Below, one piece after another: positions 43,097 to 51,395 of a stretch of 64,000 nucleotides of DNA (positions are counted from its first letter, which is position 1; every line of letters starts with the position of its first letter). The position numbers and the translations under genes are program-made. This DNA is from UBA7957 sp965222695 (lineage in GTDB: Bacteria; Pseudomonadota; Gammaproteobacteria; Granulosicoccales; Granulosicoccaceae): the NCBI GenBank assembly GCA_965222695.1, contig OZ244967.1, positions 2,976,001 through 3,040,000 of the forward strand, written 5' to 3'. The notes under the pieces are model-generated. The model did no database searches and was not told the origin of the DNA. It saw nothing but the letters and a program-made list of their open reading frames with translations.

Positions 43097-44497
43097 TTAA
43101 CAATCGGTGAAATTTACGCTGACCTCCATTACATTAACTGCCAGTCCGCCACGAGCGGTTTCTTTGTATTTGGTTTTCATATCAGCGCCGGTATCACGCA
43201 TGGTTTTAATCACCTTGTCCAGGGAGACGAAGTGGTGGCCGTCTCCTCTCAGTGCAATTCGCGCCGCATTGATAGCCTTTACCGCAGCCATGGCGTTACG
43301 CTCTATACAGGGCACCTGCACCAGTCCGCCTACCGGGTCGCAAGTCAGTCCGAGATTATGCTCCATGGCAATTTCCGCGGCGTTTTCCACCTGGTTCGGC
43401 GTACCATCCATCACCGCCGCCAATCCGGCAGCCGCCATGGAGCAGGCTGAGCCGACTTCTCCCTGACAACCGACCTCTGCCCCCGATATCGACGCATTTT
43501 TTTTGTACAAGACTCCGATGGCTCCTGCAGTCAGTAAAAACCGCAACACGCCTTCTTCATTGGAATTGCGACAGAAACGGACGTAATAGTGCAATACTGC
43601 CGGAATAATTCCTGCCGCGCCGTTGGTCGGTGCGGTAACAACCCGGCCACCTGCGGCATTTTCTTCGTTCACGGCCAGCGCATAGAGATTCACCCAATCC
43701 ATGGCAGACAATGGATCGCATAAAGATGCTTCTGATCCATTGGCCAGTTCCCGGTAGAGGGCCGCGGCGCGGCGGCGCACTTTCATCCCCCCCGGCAATA
43801 TGCCCGAATGACGACAACCGCGTTTTACGCATTCCTGCATCACATCCCAGATGCGAATTATGGCATCACGGGTCTCGCGTTCGGGCCGCCAGGCAGACTC
43901 ATTGCTCAGCATGATTTCGTCAATCCGGCATTGCTTGTCCGCGCAAAGGGCCAACAACTGATCCGCGCTTTCAAACGGAAAAGGCAGATCCATTTGAGAT
44001 TCAACAAGTTGCGGATGTTCATAGCTGAGTTGGTCTATCACAAATCCGCCTCCAACGGAATAATAGACTCCGGAATGCAGGCTTTGATCAGGATCCGAAA
44101 ACGCGGTGAATTTCATGGCATTAGGGTGCAGCGGCAGCGCCTTGCGTTTATGCATGATCAGATCCGATGATTCCTTGAATCCGATGGATTGTCTGCCCAG
44201 AAGGTTTATTCTGCCGTTTTTCCCGATTGCCTGGAGCCGTTCATCAACCGCATCCGTGTCAACCAATTCCGGTTCCTCTCCCTCCAGGCCCAGAATCACA
44301 GCCTTATCGCTCCCGTGACCTTTACCGGTTGCACCGAGTGAACCATAGAGTTCGACCTTTATCCGCTCGGTGGATTCGAGAAGCTCTTTTTCATACAGAT
44401 CGACGACAAACTGGCGCGCGGCCTTCATGGGTCCAACGGTATGTGAGCTGGACGGGCCTATTCCTATGGTAAATAAATCCAGAATACTGATCGACAT
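43097..44497 (-). CDS. sdaA: L-serine ammonia-lyase (serine dehydratase)
   Basis: A 466-residue single-chain iron-sulfur serine dehydratase that converts L-serine to pyruvate and ammonia. The beta domain opens with ISILDLFTIGIGPSSSHTVGPMKAA. The alpha domain carries the catalytic [4Fe-4S] cysteines, seen in GCQGEVGSACSMAAAG and TCDPVGGLVQVPCIERN. An IS630 element lies 124 bp upstream, pointing away. Monocistronic. Confidence 0.95.
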   Translation of the reverse strand: MSISILDLFTIGIGPSSSHTVGPMKAARQFVVDLYEKELLESTERIKVELYGSLGATGKGHGSDKAVILGLEGEEPELVDTDAVDERLQAIGKNGRINLLGRQSIGFKESSDLIMHKRKALPLHPNAMKFTAFSDPDQSLHSGVYYSVGGGFVIDQLSYEHPQLVESQMDLPFPFESADQLLALCADKQCRIDEIMLSNESAWRPERETRDAIIRIWDVMQECVKRGCRHSGILPGGMKVRRRAAALYRELANGSEASLCDPLSAMDWVNLYALAVNEENAAGGRVVTAPTNGAAGIIPAVLHYYVRFCRNSNEEGVLRFLLTAGAIGVLYKKNASISGAEVGCQGEVGSACSMAAAGLAAVMDGTPNQVENAAEIAMEHNLGLTCDPVGGLVQVPCIERNAMAAVKAINAARIALRGDGHHFVSLDKVIKTMRDTGADMKTKYKETARGGLAVNVMEVSVNFTDC

Positions 44498-44701
44498 GTC
44501 TATACCCCGGCCGAATCAAGAACTGCACATTCTTATCACTAGGCTTGAAGTCAAACATAGTTAAAACCGACACTTGTCTTCGGCTTTGGGCAAGGACCGG
44601 GGAATTATTGATGACAGGCCCTAGTAGTCAGTCAGGATGAAAAGTTCGGGTATTAGTCTAACTTCTTAACAAGGAATTACAACTTGTTGATGAGGTTTGA
44701 T

Positions 44702-45190
44702 ATGGCAAAGCGCAATATAGTGAGACTATCGCAGGATGAACGCCATGCACTGGAAGGCATGGTAAATCAAGGCCGAGTGTCAGCCCAACGGCGACGACAT
44801 GCGGCGATACTGCTACGGGTTGATGAGGGCAAGTATGGTCCGGCAATGACTGACACGGAAACAGCCGATCAGATGGAACTGAGCACACGGTGTATTGAAT
44901 CTGTTCGCCGAAGGTGCGTTCATGAAGGCTTGGAGAAGGCCTTACAGAGAAAGAAGCGATCTCGCGAACGTACAGCGAGTCTGGATGGCGAAGGCGAAGC
45001 CCAATTGATAAGCCTGGCCTGTAGTGAAGCACCCGAGGGGCGGGTACGCTGGACTCTGAGGCTTTTGAGCGAAAAACTTGTGGAGTTGGACATTGTGGAT
45101 ACGATCTCGTATGAAACGGTTAGGCAAGTTTTAAAAAAACACCATAAAACCTTGGCAGAAGAGGATGTGGTGTATACCCGCTCAGGGTAA
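44702..45190 (+). CDS. IS630 transposase, N-terminal frame
   Basis: The ATG at 44702 (MAKRNIVRLSQDERHAL) has GAGG seven bases upstream. The frame holds the paired helix-turn-helix DNA-binding region (TDTETADQMELSTRCIESVRRRC, and TLRLLSEKLVELDIVDTISYETVRQVLKK). After the seven-A run at 45133-45139 it drifts into a non-homologous tail and stops at 45190. The catalytic part continues in the frame one base ahead. Product requires frameshifting or slippage, or the gene is inactivated. Confidence 0.85.
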   Translation: MAKRNIVRLSQDERHALEGMVNQGRVSAQRRRHAAILLRVDEGKYGPAMTDTETADQMELSTRCIESVRRRCVHEGLEKALQRKKRSRERTASLDGEGEAQLISLACSEAPEGRVRWTLRLLSEKLVELDIVDTISYETVRQVLKKHHKTLAEEDVVYTRSG

Positions 45191-45836
45191 TGCCGCCTTT
45201 GTCTGTCAAATGGAACAGGTGCTGGACGTTTACAAGAGGGAGTACGACCCAGACTATCCAGTGGTTTGCATGGATGAGACCACCAAGCAATGTACACGTG
45301 AGGTTCGCAAGCCGATTCCGCCTTCACCGGGACAGACAGAGCGCTACGATGGAGAATATGAACGCAATGGTGTGGCTCATTTGCTGTTGTTCTATGCGCC
45401 TCTGGAGAACTGGCGTAGAGTGCAAGTGGCAGGGAATCATGCGGCAAGTGAGTGGGCTGAAGGTGTGCGACGCCTGGTGCAGGAGGACTATCGGCATGCG
45501 GAAAAAATCACCTTGGTGATGGATAACCTTAGCACACATACTGGCGCCTCATTGTACAAAGCATTCCCGCCAGAGCTTGCTCACAGTCTGCTCAGCAAAC
45601 TCGAATTTATCTACACACCGAAGCATGGAAGCTGGCTGAACATGGCGGAGTGCGAATTCAGCGTGCTGGCTCGACAGTGCCTAGATCGTCGCATTGCTGA
45701 TAGAGAAACCCTTACACAGGAGGTTGAGCAATGGGAGCAGATACGCAACGAAAATACGAAACCGGTAGATTGGCGCTTCACAACAGAGCAAGCAAGGATA
45801 AAACTGAAACGTCTTTACCCGAATGTTTCAGATTGA
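45135..45836 (+). CDS. IS630 transposase, C-terminal DDE frame
   Basis: Open from 45135 (NTIKPWQKRMWCIPAQGNAAFV), which is exactly the family continuation of the first frame. The DDE triad is visible: Asp in VVCMDETTKQC, Asp in TLVMDNLSTH, Glu in LNMAECEFSVL. The ATG at 45165 lies inside the conserved MWCIP and is probably not a real start. The junction is an A7 tract where a +1 (or -2) shift joins LKK to NTIKPW. Confidence 0.85.
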   Translation, partial: KNTIKPWQKRMWCIPAQGNAAFVCQMEQVLDVYKREYDPDYPVVCMDETTKQCTREVRKPIPPSPGQTERYDGEYERNGVAHLLLFYAPLENWRRVQVAGNHAASEWAEGVRRLVQEDYRHAEKITLVMDNLSTHTGASLYKAFPPELAHSLLSKLEFIYTPKHGSWLNMAECEFSVLARQCLDRRIADRETLTQEVEQWEQIRNENTKPVDWRFTTEQARIKLKRLYPNVSD

Positions 45837-45843
45837 CTGACTA

Positions 45844-46113
45844 CTAGTAGTCCGTCCACTTGATAAGTACGGGTTCAGAGCCGCAGAGTCGTTTCACAGC
45901 AAGGCGCTGCTCGCAGACAATGGTTGTTCCATTATCAAGAGCAGCAACGCCGCTGTGGGACGGCTCTGCAGCTCCCTTCGGGCGGGCCTGACTGCGCCCG
46001 CAGATTGCGTTGCTATTGCTCGACGTAGCCCAACTATGTCTTCGCAACAGCGCCTTGCTGCGAACGCAGTCAGGCCCGCTGAACCCGAACTTATCAAGTG
46101 GACGGACTACTAG
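45844..46113. mobile_element. 270-bp MITE with 36-bp terminal inverted repeats
   Basis: The element begins CTAGTAGTCCGTCCACTTG and ends with its inverted copy; the terminal repeats extend about 36 bp with one mismatch (AGTACGGG versus AGTTCGGG). Nested inside, 45982-45996 (GCGGGCCTGACTGCG) and 46065-46079 are a perfect inverted pair, and CAGCAAGGCGCTG near 45898 pairs with an inverted copy near 46047. It shares the first nine bases and the CTAG boundary with the neighbouring IS630 but then differs, so another IS630-type transposase may mobilise it. No ORF. Confidence 0.85.
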
Positions 46114-46126
46114 TGAACTGTAACAC
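46110..46126. repeat. CTAG-headed 17-bp motif, copy 2
   Basis: CTAGTGAACTGTAACAC, sharing its CTAG with the MITE right end and running to the protease stop codon. Near-copy of 43027-43043. Confidence 0.45.
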
Positions 46127-46773
46127 TAGCGCATAGACCAGGGAACAAATTGCTGGATGTCCCTGGCGGCAACTGATACCGAATGGTTTGCTATTTTTAT
46201 ATAGTCGTTACCGTGAATATAGGCTCCATACCCCCGCAGCATGCCGGCCAGAACGAAATCCCCCTTGTCACAGGCAATCAATCCGCCGCCGGACTCACCG
46301 GCGTAAATCGGCGCACTGGTGTGCAGCACGCCATCGGACTTATTCTGAAACTTTCCGGCGGAAGTTGTCTTAGAGCTGGCGTGCGGAAAACCTATAGCCC
46401 AGACGGGTTCATTTTCGTAAGGATCACGCCTTGAGAGAGGAATAGGGTCAATATCGTCCGTATCGACCACCATAACGGCAAGATCTTTTTCCTGATCGAC
46501 CGAAATGACGCGAGCGCGCCTGAAATCGAAATCCACCCGGACAAATGCCTGGTCCGCGTTTACCACCGCATGTGCGGCGGTGAGTACACGGTTCTCCGCT
46601 ATAACCACGCCACTGGCATAACTGCCGTCGTCTGTGGCTACGGGAAGTATGCCGGCCTGAGTCCTGTGGTCGGGCCAACCGCATTCCGATTCCACTGCGT
46701 ATACCGGCGAAATACAGGCTAGTAACGCGATGATAAATATGCAATGGCATTTGATGCTGGTCATTACGGTCAT
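46126..46773 (-). CDS. Secreted trypsin-like serine protease
   Basis: A 215-residue exported S1-family protease. Signal peptide about 1-26 (ending VYA). Catalytic triad: His in LTAAHAVVN, Asp in KDLAVMVVDTDD, Ser in YAGESGGGLIACD. It lacks PDZ domains, so it is not DegP-like. It may act in the periplasm or outside the cell; substrates unknown. The MITE abuts its 3' end. Confidence 0.88.
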   Translation of the reverse strand: MTVMTSIKCHCIFIIALLACISPVYAVESECGWPDHRTQAGILPVATDDGSYASGVVIAENRVLTAAHAVVNADQAFVRVDFDFRRARVISVDQEKDLAVMVVDTDDIDPIPLSRRDPYENEPVWAIGFPHASSKTTSAGKFQNKSDGVLHTSAPIYAGESGGGLIACDKGDFVLAGMLRGYGAYIHGNDYIKIANHSVSVAARDIQQFVPWSMR

Positions 46774-46970
46774 TAATCTCTAAAAAACGTAAGAATTGTA
46801 GATCGCGTAACTGCGGACCATGCCTTGAGCCTGTATTCAACTACAATACAAGCGCAGAACCATTCAACGCTCGGTTCTGCAAACAGTGTACTCCCGAAAA
46901 TTCTTACATGCAAAAAAGATTAGCACACAAATGCGCAGATGTTCGCTGTGCCTTTTACATTTATATGGTT

Positions 46971-47465
46971 TCAGTTAGTCAAGATTACGCCGAATCCGAA
47001 GTTGATTCGCGGCTCAGAAGGATCTGTCCGCTCACTCCACAGATGTATCTTCTCATCCTGCATCACCGGAAAATTATAGCTTGCTTCACCGACTTTTTGG
47101 TTTTGCAACTCTTCAACCCGACCTATTACCGTCAATTTTCTGCCGGGAGCGTAGTCGAGAATTTCAAGATATCCCAGGTGTTTGACGAGAAAACGGCCTG
47201 TGGGTGTCCGGCCGGTGTCCGGTCTGAGACTGTCTTTGAGCGGATAAGACAAGATCTCCAATTGTGTATGGTCTTGCAGATTGGTTGCATTGACAATGAC
47301 ACCCCCCCAGACGAGTGATGTATCGCCGGCAACGCTCACATCTTTTTCCACATCCTGAGGACTGATATCGCGGCTTGCATTATCTGTATCAAGTTCGGAC
47401 GGTACACTGGCGCATGCGGAAAGAAAAAAAGTGCAAATAGCGAAAAGCAGTAGAGAATGTTTCAT
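46971..47465 (-). CDS. Slp-family outer-membrane lipoprotein, copy 1
   Basis: A 164-residue lipoprotein. The ATG at 47465 (MKHSLLLF) gives a signal peptide ending in the lipobox LSAC; longer frames are spurious. The core has VWGGVIVNATNLQDHTQLEILSYPL, GRFLVKHLGYLEILDYAPGRKLTVIGRVEE and YNFPVMQDEKIHLW, the Slp (starvation-inducible lipoprotein) pattern. It follows the second Slp gene by 2 bp. The pair is a tandem duplication. Confidence 0.9.
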   Translation of the reverse strand: MKHSLLLFAICTFFLSACASVPSELDTDNASRDISPQDVEKDVSVAGDTSLVWGGVIVNATNLQDHTQLEILSYPLKDSLRPDTGRTPTGRFLVKHLGYLEILDYAPGRKLTVIGRVEELQNQKVGEASYNFPVMQDEKIHLWSERTDPSEPRINFGFGVILTN

Positions 47466-47467
47466 GA

Positions 47468-48067
47468 TCAATGCCAATGTGGTCTCACCGGATGAAACAA
47501 CCAGTAAGGAGAATAGAAACCGCGATAGTAATAACGGTAATAAGGATGCGGCCACGGATACCAGGGGTCATAATAGCCATAAGGGTGGTCCGGCTCGACA
47601 ATTTCTTCCCATAAGTAATGAGAATCCACTTTGACAACCGGAAAGGTATACTCCGAATCGCCAATCTTGCTCAGCTGCAGGCCATCGATCTCCCCCACGA
47701 CGGTGAGCATCCGATCCGTTTTATAAATTTCAGGATCCAGAAAACCGTCGAATTTGGCGATGAATCGCCCGTCTGTTTGATCACTTTCAGTCGGTCGAGT
47801 GTTACTCGACAGGGGTCTGGACACAATCTGGATAATCGTCTCACCATCCTGGTTTTCCGTCTTTACGATACTCCCTCCCCAACGGACCGTTTGACCCGCA
47901 TAGGGCATAGGGTCATTTTGCACCGCAACAATCGATGGGCTGGATTCCGGCGCATTCTCCACTTCTCGCGGCACGGTGCTGCAAGCCGATAGTAAGATGC
48001 CTAAACAAACTGACAGGAGTAGACTGTATGCGTTCTTATGAACGCGAAATCCGGTCATCCGCAGCAT
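47468..48067 (-). CDS. Slp-family outer-membrane lipoprotein with aromatic tail, copy 2
   Basis: A 199-residue lipoprotein. The ATG at 48067 is preceded by GAGAAAAGAGAAC; the lipobox is LSAC in GILLSACSTVP. The Slp core repeats that of its neighbour (VRWGGSIVKTENQDGETIIQIVSRPL, YTFPVVKVDSHYLW). The last ~45 residues are an unusual Tyr/Pro/Trp/His-rich tail (DPWYPWPHPYYRYYYRG) absent from copy 1. Confidence 0.9.
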   Translation of the reverse strand: MLRMTGFRVHKNAYSLLLSVCLGILLSACSTVPREVENAPESSPSIVAVQNDPMPYAGQTVRWGGSIVKTENQDGETIIQIVSRPLSSNTRPTESDQTDGRFIAKFDGFLDPEIYKTDRMLTVVGEIDGLQLSKIGDSEYTFPVVKVDSHYLWEEIVEPDHPYGYYDPWYPWPHPYYRYYYRGFYSPYWLFHPVRPHWH

Positions 48068-48526
48068 AGTTCTCTTTTCTCCGTATCTCCAGTACTCCGC
48101 CATTTTAGCCTATTCGATCACTTTTTCCTCAATCCAAGAAAATCAGTCGGCATCCACTGATTTGAACATCCATGACCAAAATCGTTCAGAGTTGCAATGA
48201 CAGAAATCGCATCTCTCCTTGTTAAACAAATACTTAACAAGATACCTAATGCCCGGCTCTCAAAGTCTAAACATTCGAGCTGAACCTTGACTGAATTGGC
48301 CGCTTTACAGTTGCAGACAAGTCTGCAACCGAGTCTCTAGAGCCTGTCATTGAAATACCGCATTTGTGAACTACGGCGGATGTTGTGCAGTCAAAGCGGA
48401 TAATGCGCTTTATAGGGTATTTTTGCAGCCGATAGTTTTGACATGGTTTTTGCGTAAGACCTTTCCTTGAGAAAAAACCGAACCGAATAGTTCAACGGGG
48501 AAACAAGGCAATCAGGAGCTTCTGAT
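48068..48526. other. Intergenic region with a hairpin and a CTAG-type motif
   Basis: About 459 bp between the Slp pair and the small protein gene, AT-rich and containing divergent promoters by position. It includes a perfect stem GTTGCAGAC/GTCTGCAAC (48310-48329) and CTAGAGCCTGTCAT (48337-48350). That motif matches the complement of 44611-44624 at 13 of 14 bases and resembles the left end of the 2.5-kb repeat. No ORF with a ribosome site. Confidence 0.55.
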
Positions 48527-48817
48527 ATGAATGACCTCACACAAGCTGCCACTATACTAAAAACCGGTGAGTATCAAGTGCTCGAACAGGCCTATTTAAG
48601 CTGGCACGGCGCCTGTGCTGAAGCCGAAGAGCTCAATCTGCTGTTTGCCCAATACATGCAATACGGGATTCTGCCCCACTGGGCAGAAAATTTTGCCAAA
48701 ACCATTATATCCGACTTCCATTCAGAAATTACCGTCAACCCGGGATTCTACAGCCTGTCATGCTTTTCACCGCGGGTCGCAAGCGCGAAAAAGATTCCGA
48801 CATTCAGTGTCAGCTAA
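48527..48817 (+). CDS. Small protein of unknown function (96 aa)
   Basis: The ATG at 48527 has AGGAG about eight bases upstream. The sequence MNDLTQAATILKTGEYQVLEQAYLSWHGACAEAEELNLLFAQYM is soluble and helical, with Trp and two Cys residues; no signal peptide or membrane helix. I do not recognise the family. It overlaps the convergent HugZ-like gene by 4 bp at the stops. Codon usage and ribosome site support a real gene; function unknown. Confidence 0.6.
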   Translation: MNDLTQAATILKTGEYQVLEQAYLSWHGACAEAEELNLLFAQYMQYGILPHWAENFAKTIISDFHSEITVNPGFYSLSCFSPRVASAKKIPTFSVS

Positions 48818-49344
48818 GCACCGCTCTCCTTAGGGGCCGGCAGGGTGCCACCCTTGACGTGGCTGAGCCTCTGCAATCTCTCTCCGGTTAATTGATAAGT
48901 CTGGGCAAACCCGCGCACAAACTTTCCCTGTACCGGCCTGAGCATAAGGAGCTGAAAATCGCCCAGTGAATTTAAAGTATCGACAAAACGTCCGAAGTGT
49001 TCACGAAACCGGTTGATCAACGCTGAATAGTCCTTATTTTGCCGATCGATAAACTTTACCTCGCAGTCGTACTGCAGACGCTTTAATGCAAACGGATTCG
49101 GGCTGTCATTGCCGTTCTCAAGCAGCAGAATTCCGGCCAGGGGTTTTTCCCGAAGATTGCGCGTATGGGGGGCCAATTGGCTGATGAATATATAGAAATT
49201 TCCATCATCATCCTGGATAAAAGGTGCATGACTGGCCTCGGGCCGCCCCTGACCATCCACTGTCGCGATAAATACCACTGAGAAGGAATGCCTGAATTGC
49301 CGTATCTCAGCAAGCAGCTCATTGTCATCCGCTATTTTTTCCAT
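48814..49344 (-). CDS. HugZ/HutZ-like pyridoxamine 5'-phosphate oxidase-fold protein
   Basis: A 176-residue split-barrel flavin- or haem-binding protein. FSVVFIATVDGQGRPEASHAPFIQDDDGNFYIFISQLAPHTRNL is the PNPOx-like core, and QLLMLRPVQGKFVRGFAQTYQL resembles the C-terminal haem-binding region of HugZ/HutZ. Such proteins degrade or store haem. No haem transporter gene is nearby, so the assignment rests on sequence pattern. Confidence 0.82.
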   Translation of the reverse strand: MEKIADDNELLAEIRQFRHSFSVVFIATVDGQGRPEASHAPFIQDDDGNFYIFISQLAPHTRNLREKPLAGILLLENGNDSPNPFALKRLQYDCEVKFIDRQNKDYSALINRFREHFGRFVDTLNSLGDFQLLMLRPVQGKFVRGFAQTYQLTGERLQRLSHVKGGTLPAPKESGA

Positions 49345-49452
49345 TTTCCGATCCTCTATTGGTTCCGGTATTGACCCATTTTAGGCGATTCCATCTTCCT
49401 CCAGTATAATGCCGCTCTTTTTTATCAGCGTCATTCGTCCAGAGAAACCGCA

Positions 49453-51276
49453 GTGATTGAAAACCTTCGCAATATTGCCATTATCGCCCATGTAGACCAT
49501 GGAAAAACTACCCTGGTGGACAAGCTGCTTCAGCAATCCGGTACACTCAATGTCCGTAACACGCCTCATGAGCGTGTTATGGATTCTAATGAATTGGAGA
49601 AGGAACGCGGGATAACGATACTGTCAAAAAACACTGCCATAAGCTGGAAGGGTTTTCGGATCAATATTGTTGATACACCTGGTCATGCAGACTTCGGTGG
49701 TGAAGTCGAACGTGTACTTTCAATGGTAGACAGTGTTCTGCTGTTGGTCGATGCCGTGGAAGGCCCCATGCCACAGACCCGTTTTGTCACACAAAAAGCG
49801 TTCAAGATGGGATTCAGACCCCTGGTGGTCATTAATAAAATTGATCGGGAGAGCGCCAGGGCGGATTGGGCGCTGAATCAAACCTTCGATCTGTTCGACA
49901 ATCTGGGCGCAAGCGATGAACAACTCGATTTTCCCGTACTATTTGCATCCGCAGTCAATGGCTATGCCGGACTTGATGCCGGTATCCGGTCCGGCGATAT
50001 GATCCCGTTACTGGAGGCAATCATAGAGAACGTACCCTATCCGGATGTAGATTCCGCAGGGCCCTTACAGATGCGGATATCGTCGCTCGATTACAACAGT
50101 TATGTGGGCGTCATCGGAATAGCGCGTATCAAACGAGGCACTTTAAACAGCGGTCAATCGGTGAAGATTATAGACCGGAGCGGGAAAGTCCGGAGCGGGA
50201 AAATCCAGCAGATCCTCGGTTTCCACGGATTGGAGCGCACTCAGATCGAATCGGCGGCGGCAGGCGATATCGTAGCGATCACTGGGCTCGACCCGCTGAA
50301 TATTTCAGACACTGTCTGCGATCCTGAGCATGTTAGCGCTTTACCTCCGCTTTCGGTTGACGAACCGACTATCAGTATGACCTTTCAGCCCAATACATCA
50401 CCATTTGCGGGCAAAGAAGGCAAATATGTCACCAGCAGAAATATCTGGGACCGATTGCAGCAGGAATTGATTCATAATGTCGCTCTTGGCGTGGAGCGGA
50501 CCGACGACGCAGAAAAATTCCGCGTCTCCGGCAGAGGCGAATTGCATCTGTCGATTTTGATCGAAAATATGCGGCGCGAAGGGTTCGAACTTGCAGTAGG
50601 CCGGCCACAGGTCATTATGCGCACAAATCAGTCCGGTGAAATGGAGGAGCCCTTTGAGATTTTGATTGTCGATATTGAAGAACGCCATCAAGGCAGCGTC
50701 ATGGAAAAACTGGGCGAGCGCAAGGGTGAACTCAATAATATGCTGCCCGACGGAAAAGGACGCGTTCGTCTCGAATACACCATCCCGTCTCGAGGCTTGA
50801 TCGGCTTTCGAACTGAATTCTTAACCAACACCTCCGGAACCGGTCTCTTGCACAGCGTTTTCGATCACTATCGACCTGCAATTAATGCAACTATCGGACA
50901 GCGCGTGAACGGATCGTTGATTGCCAAGGGTACCGGCAAAGCCCTGGGTTTTGCCCTGTTCAATTTACAGGATCGCGGACGATTGATGATCGGTTCAGGA
51001 GATCAGGTTTACGAGGGACAGGTTATAGGCATTCACGCCCGAAGAAATGATCTGACCGTGAATCCGTTAAAGGGTAAGCAATTGACCAATATACGTGCCG
51101 CGGGTTCTGATGAAAATATTATCCTGACACCCGCCATTCGCCTGACGCTGGAACAGGCACTGGAGTTTATCGACGATGATGAACTGGTTGAGGTTACCCC
51201 GCTATCCATCAGGATCCGCAAGAAACTTCTGCATGAGCACGAGAGAAAACGCGCTTCACGGCAAAAGTCGGCGTAG
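49453..51276 (+). CDS. typA: Ribosome-associated GTPase TypA/BipA
   Basis: A 607-residue translational GTPase of the EF-G group, involved in ribosome assembly and stress adaptation. G1 AHVDHGKTT (about 12-20), G3 DTPGHADF, G4 NKID; the C-terminal domain includes RGLIGFRTEFLTNTSGTG. Start is a GTG at 49453. Complete. Confidence 0.97.
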   Translation: MIENLRNIAIIAHVDHGKTTLVDKLLQQSGTLNVRNTPHERVMDSNELEKERGITILSKNTAISWKGFRINIVDTPGHADFGGEVERVLSMVDSVLLLVDAVEGPMPQTRFVTQKAFKMGFRPLVVINKIDRESARADWALNQTFDLFDNLGASDEQLDFPVLFASAVNGYAGLDAGIRSGDMIPLLEAIIENVPYPDVDSAGPLQMRISSLDYNSYVGVIGIARIKRGTLNSGQSVKIIDRSGKVRSGKIQQILGFHGLERTQIESAAAGDIVAITGLDPLNISDTVCDPEHVSALPPLSVDEPTISMTFQPNTSPFAGKEGKYVTSRNIWDRLQQELIHNVALGVERTDDAEKFRVSGRGELHLSILIENMRREGFELAVGRPQVIMRTNQSGEMEEPFEILIVDIEERHQGSVMEKLGERKGELNNMLPDGKGRVRLEYTIPSRGLIGFRTEFLTNTSGTGLLHSVFDHYRPAINATIGQRVNGSLIAKGTGKALGFALFNLQDRGRLMIGSGDQVYEGQVIGIHARRNDLTVNPLKGKQLTNIRAAGSDENIILTPAIRLTLEQALEFIDDDELVEVTPLSIRIRKKLLHEHERKRASRQKSA

Positions 51277-51395
51277 TGGCAAAGAGGGCCATTTCATCAT
51301 GAAGGAAAAAGGGCTCTTATCGGCTCCGGGCTTTCTGTATACTGATGTGTTTCACAGACCCAGTGATAATTTTTCAACGATTAGGGTGTTTAGCA

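Larger units (their letters stand above)
44621..45847 (+). mobile_element. IS630-family insertion sequence
   Basis: About 1.23 kb bounded by CTAG at both ends, consistent with the TA-centred CTAG target of many IS630 elements. The left end CTAGTAGTCAGTCA, continuing with TGAAA and TTCGGGTA, is matched in inverted orientation at the right end (rc of 45816-45847: CTAGTAGTCAGTCA, TGAAAC, TTCGGGTA). It encodes a two-frame transposase. The right CTAG is shared with the adjoining MITE. Confidence 0.88.

Noticed and set aside
44920..45447. Antisense ORF of 175 codons within the IS630 element
   Set aside because: It is the mirror of the transposase frames, with atypical composition and no start signal.
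48310..48329. Hairpin GTTGCAGAC/GTCTGCAAC as a terminator
   Set aside because: It is about 240 bp from either neighbouring gene on the wrong side for their transcripts and lacks a U-tract; left as a note in the intergenic entry.
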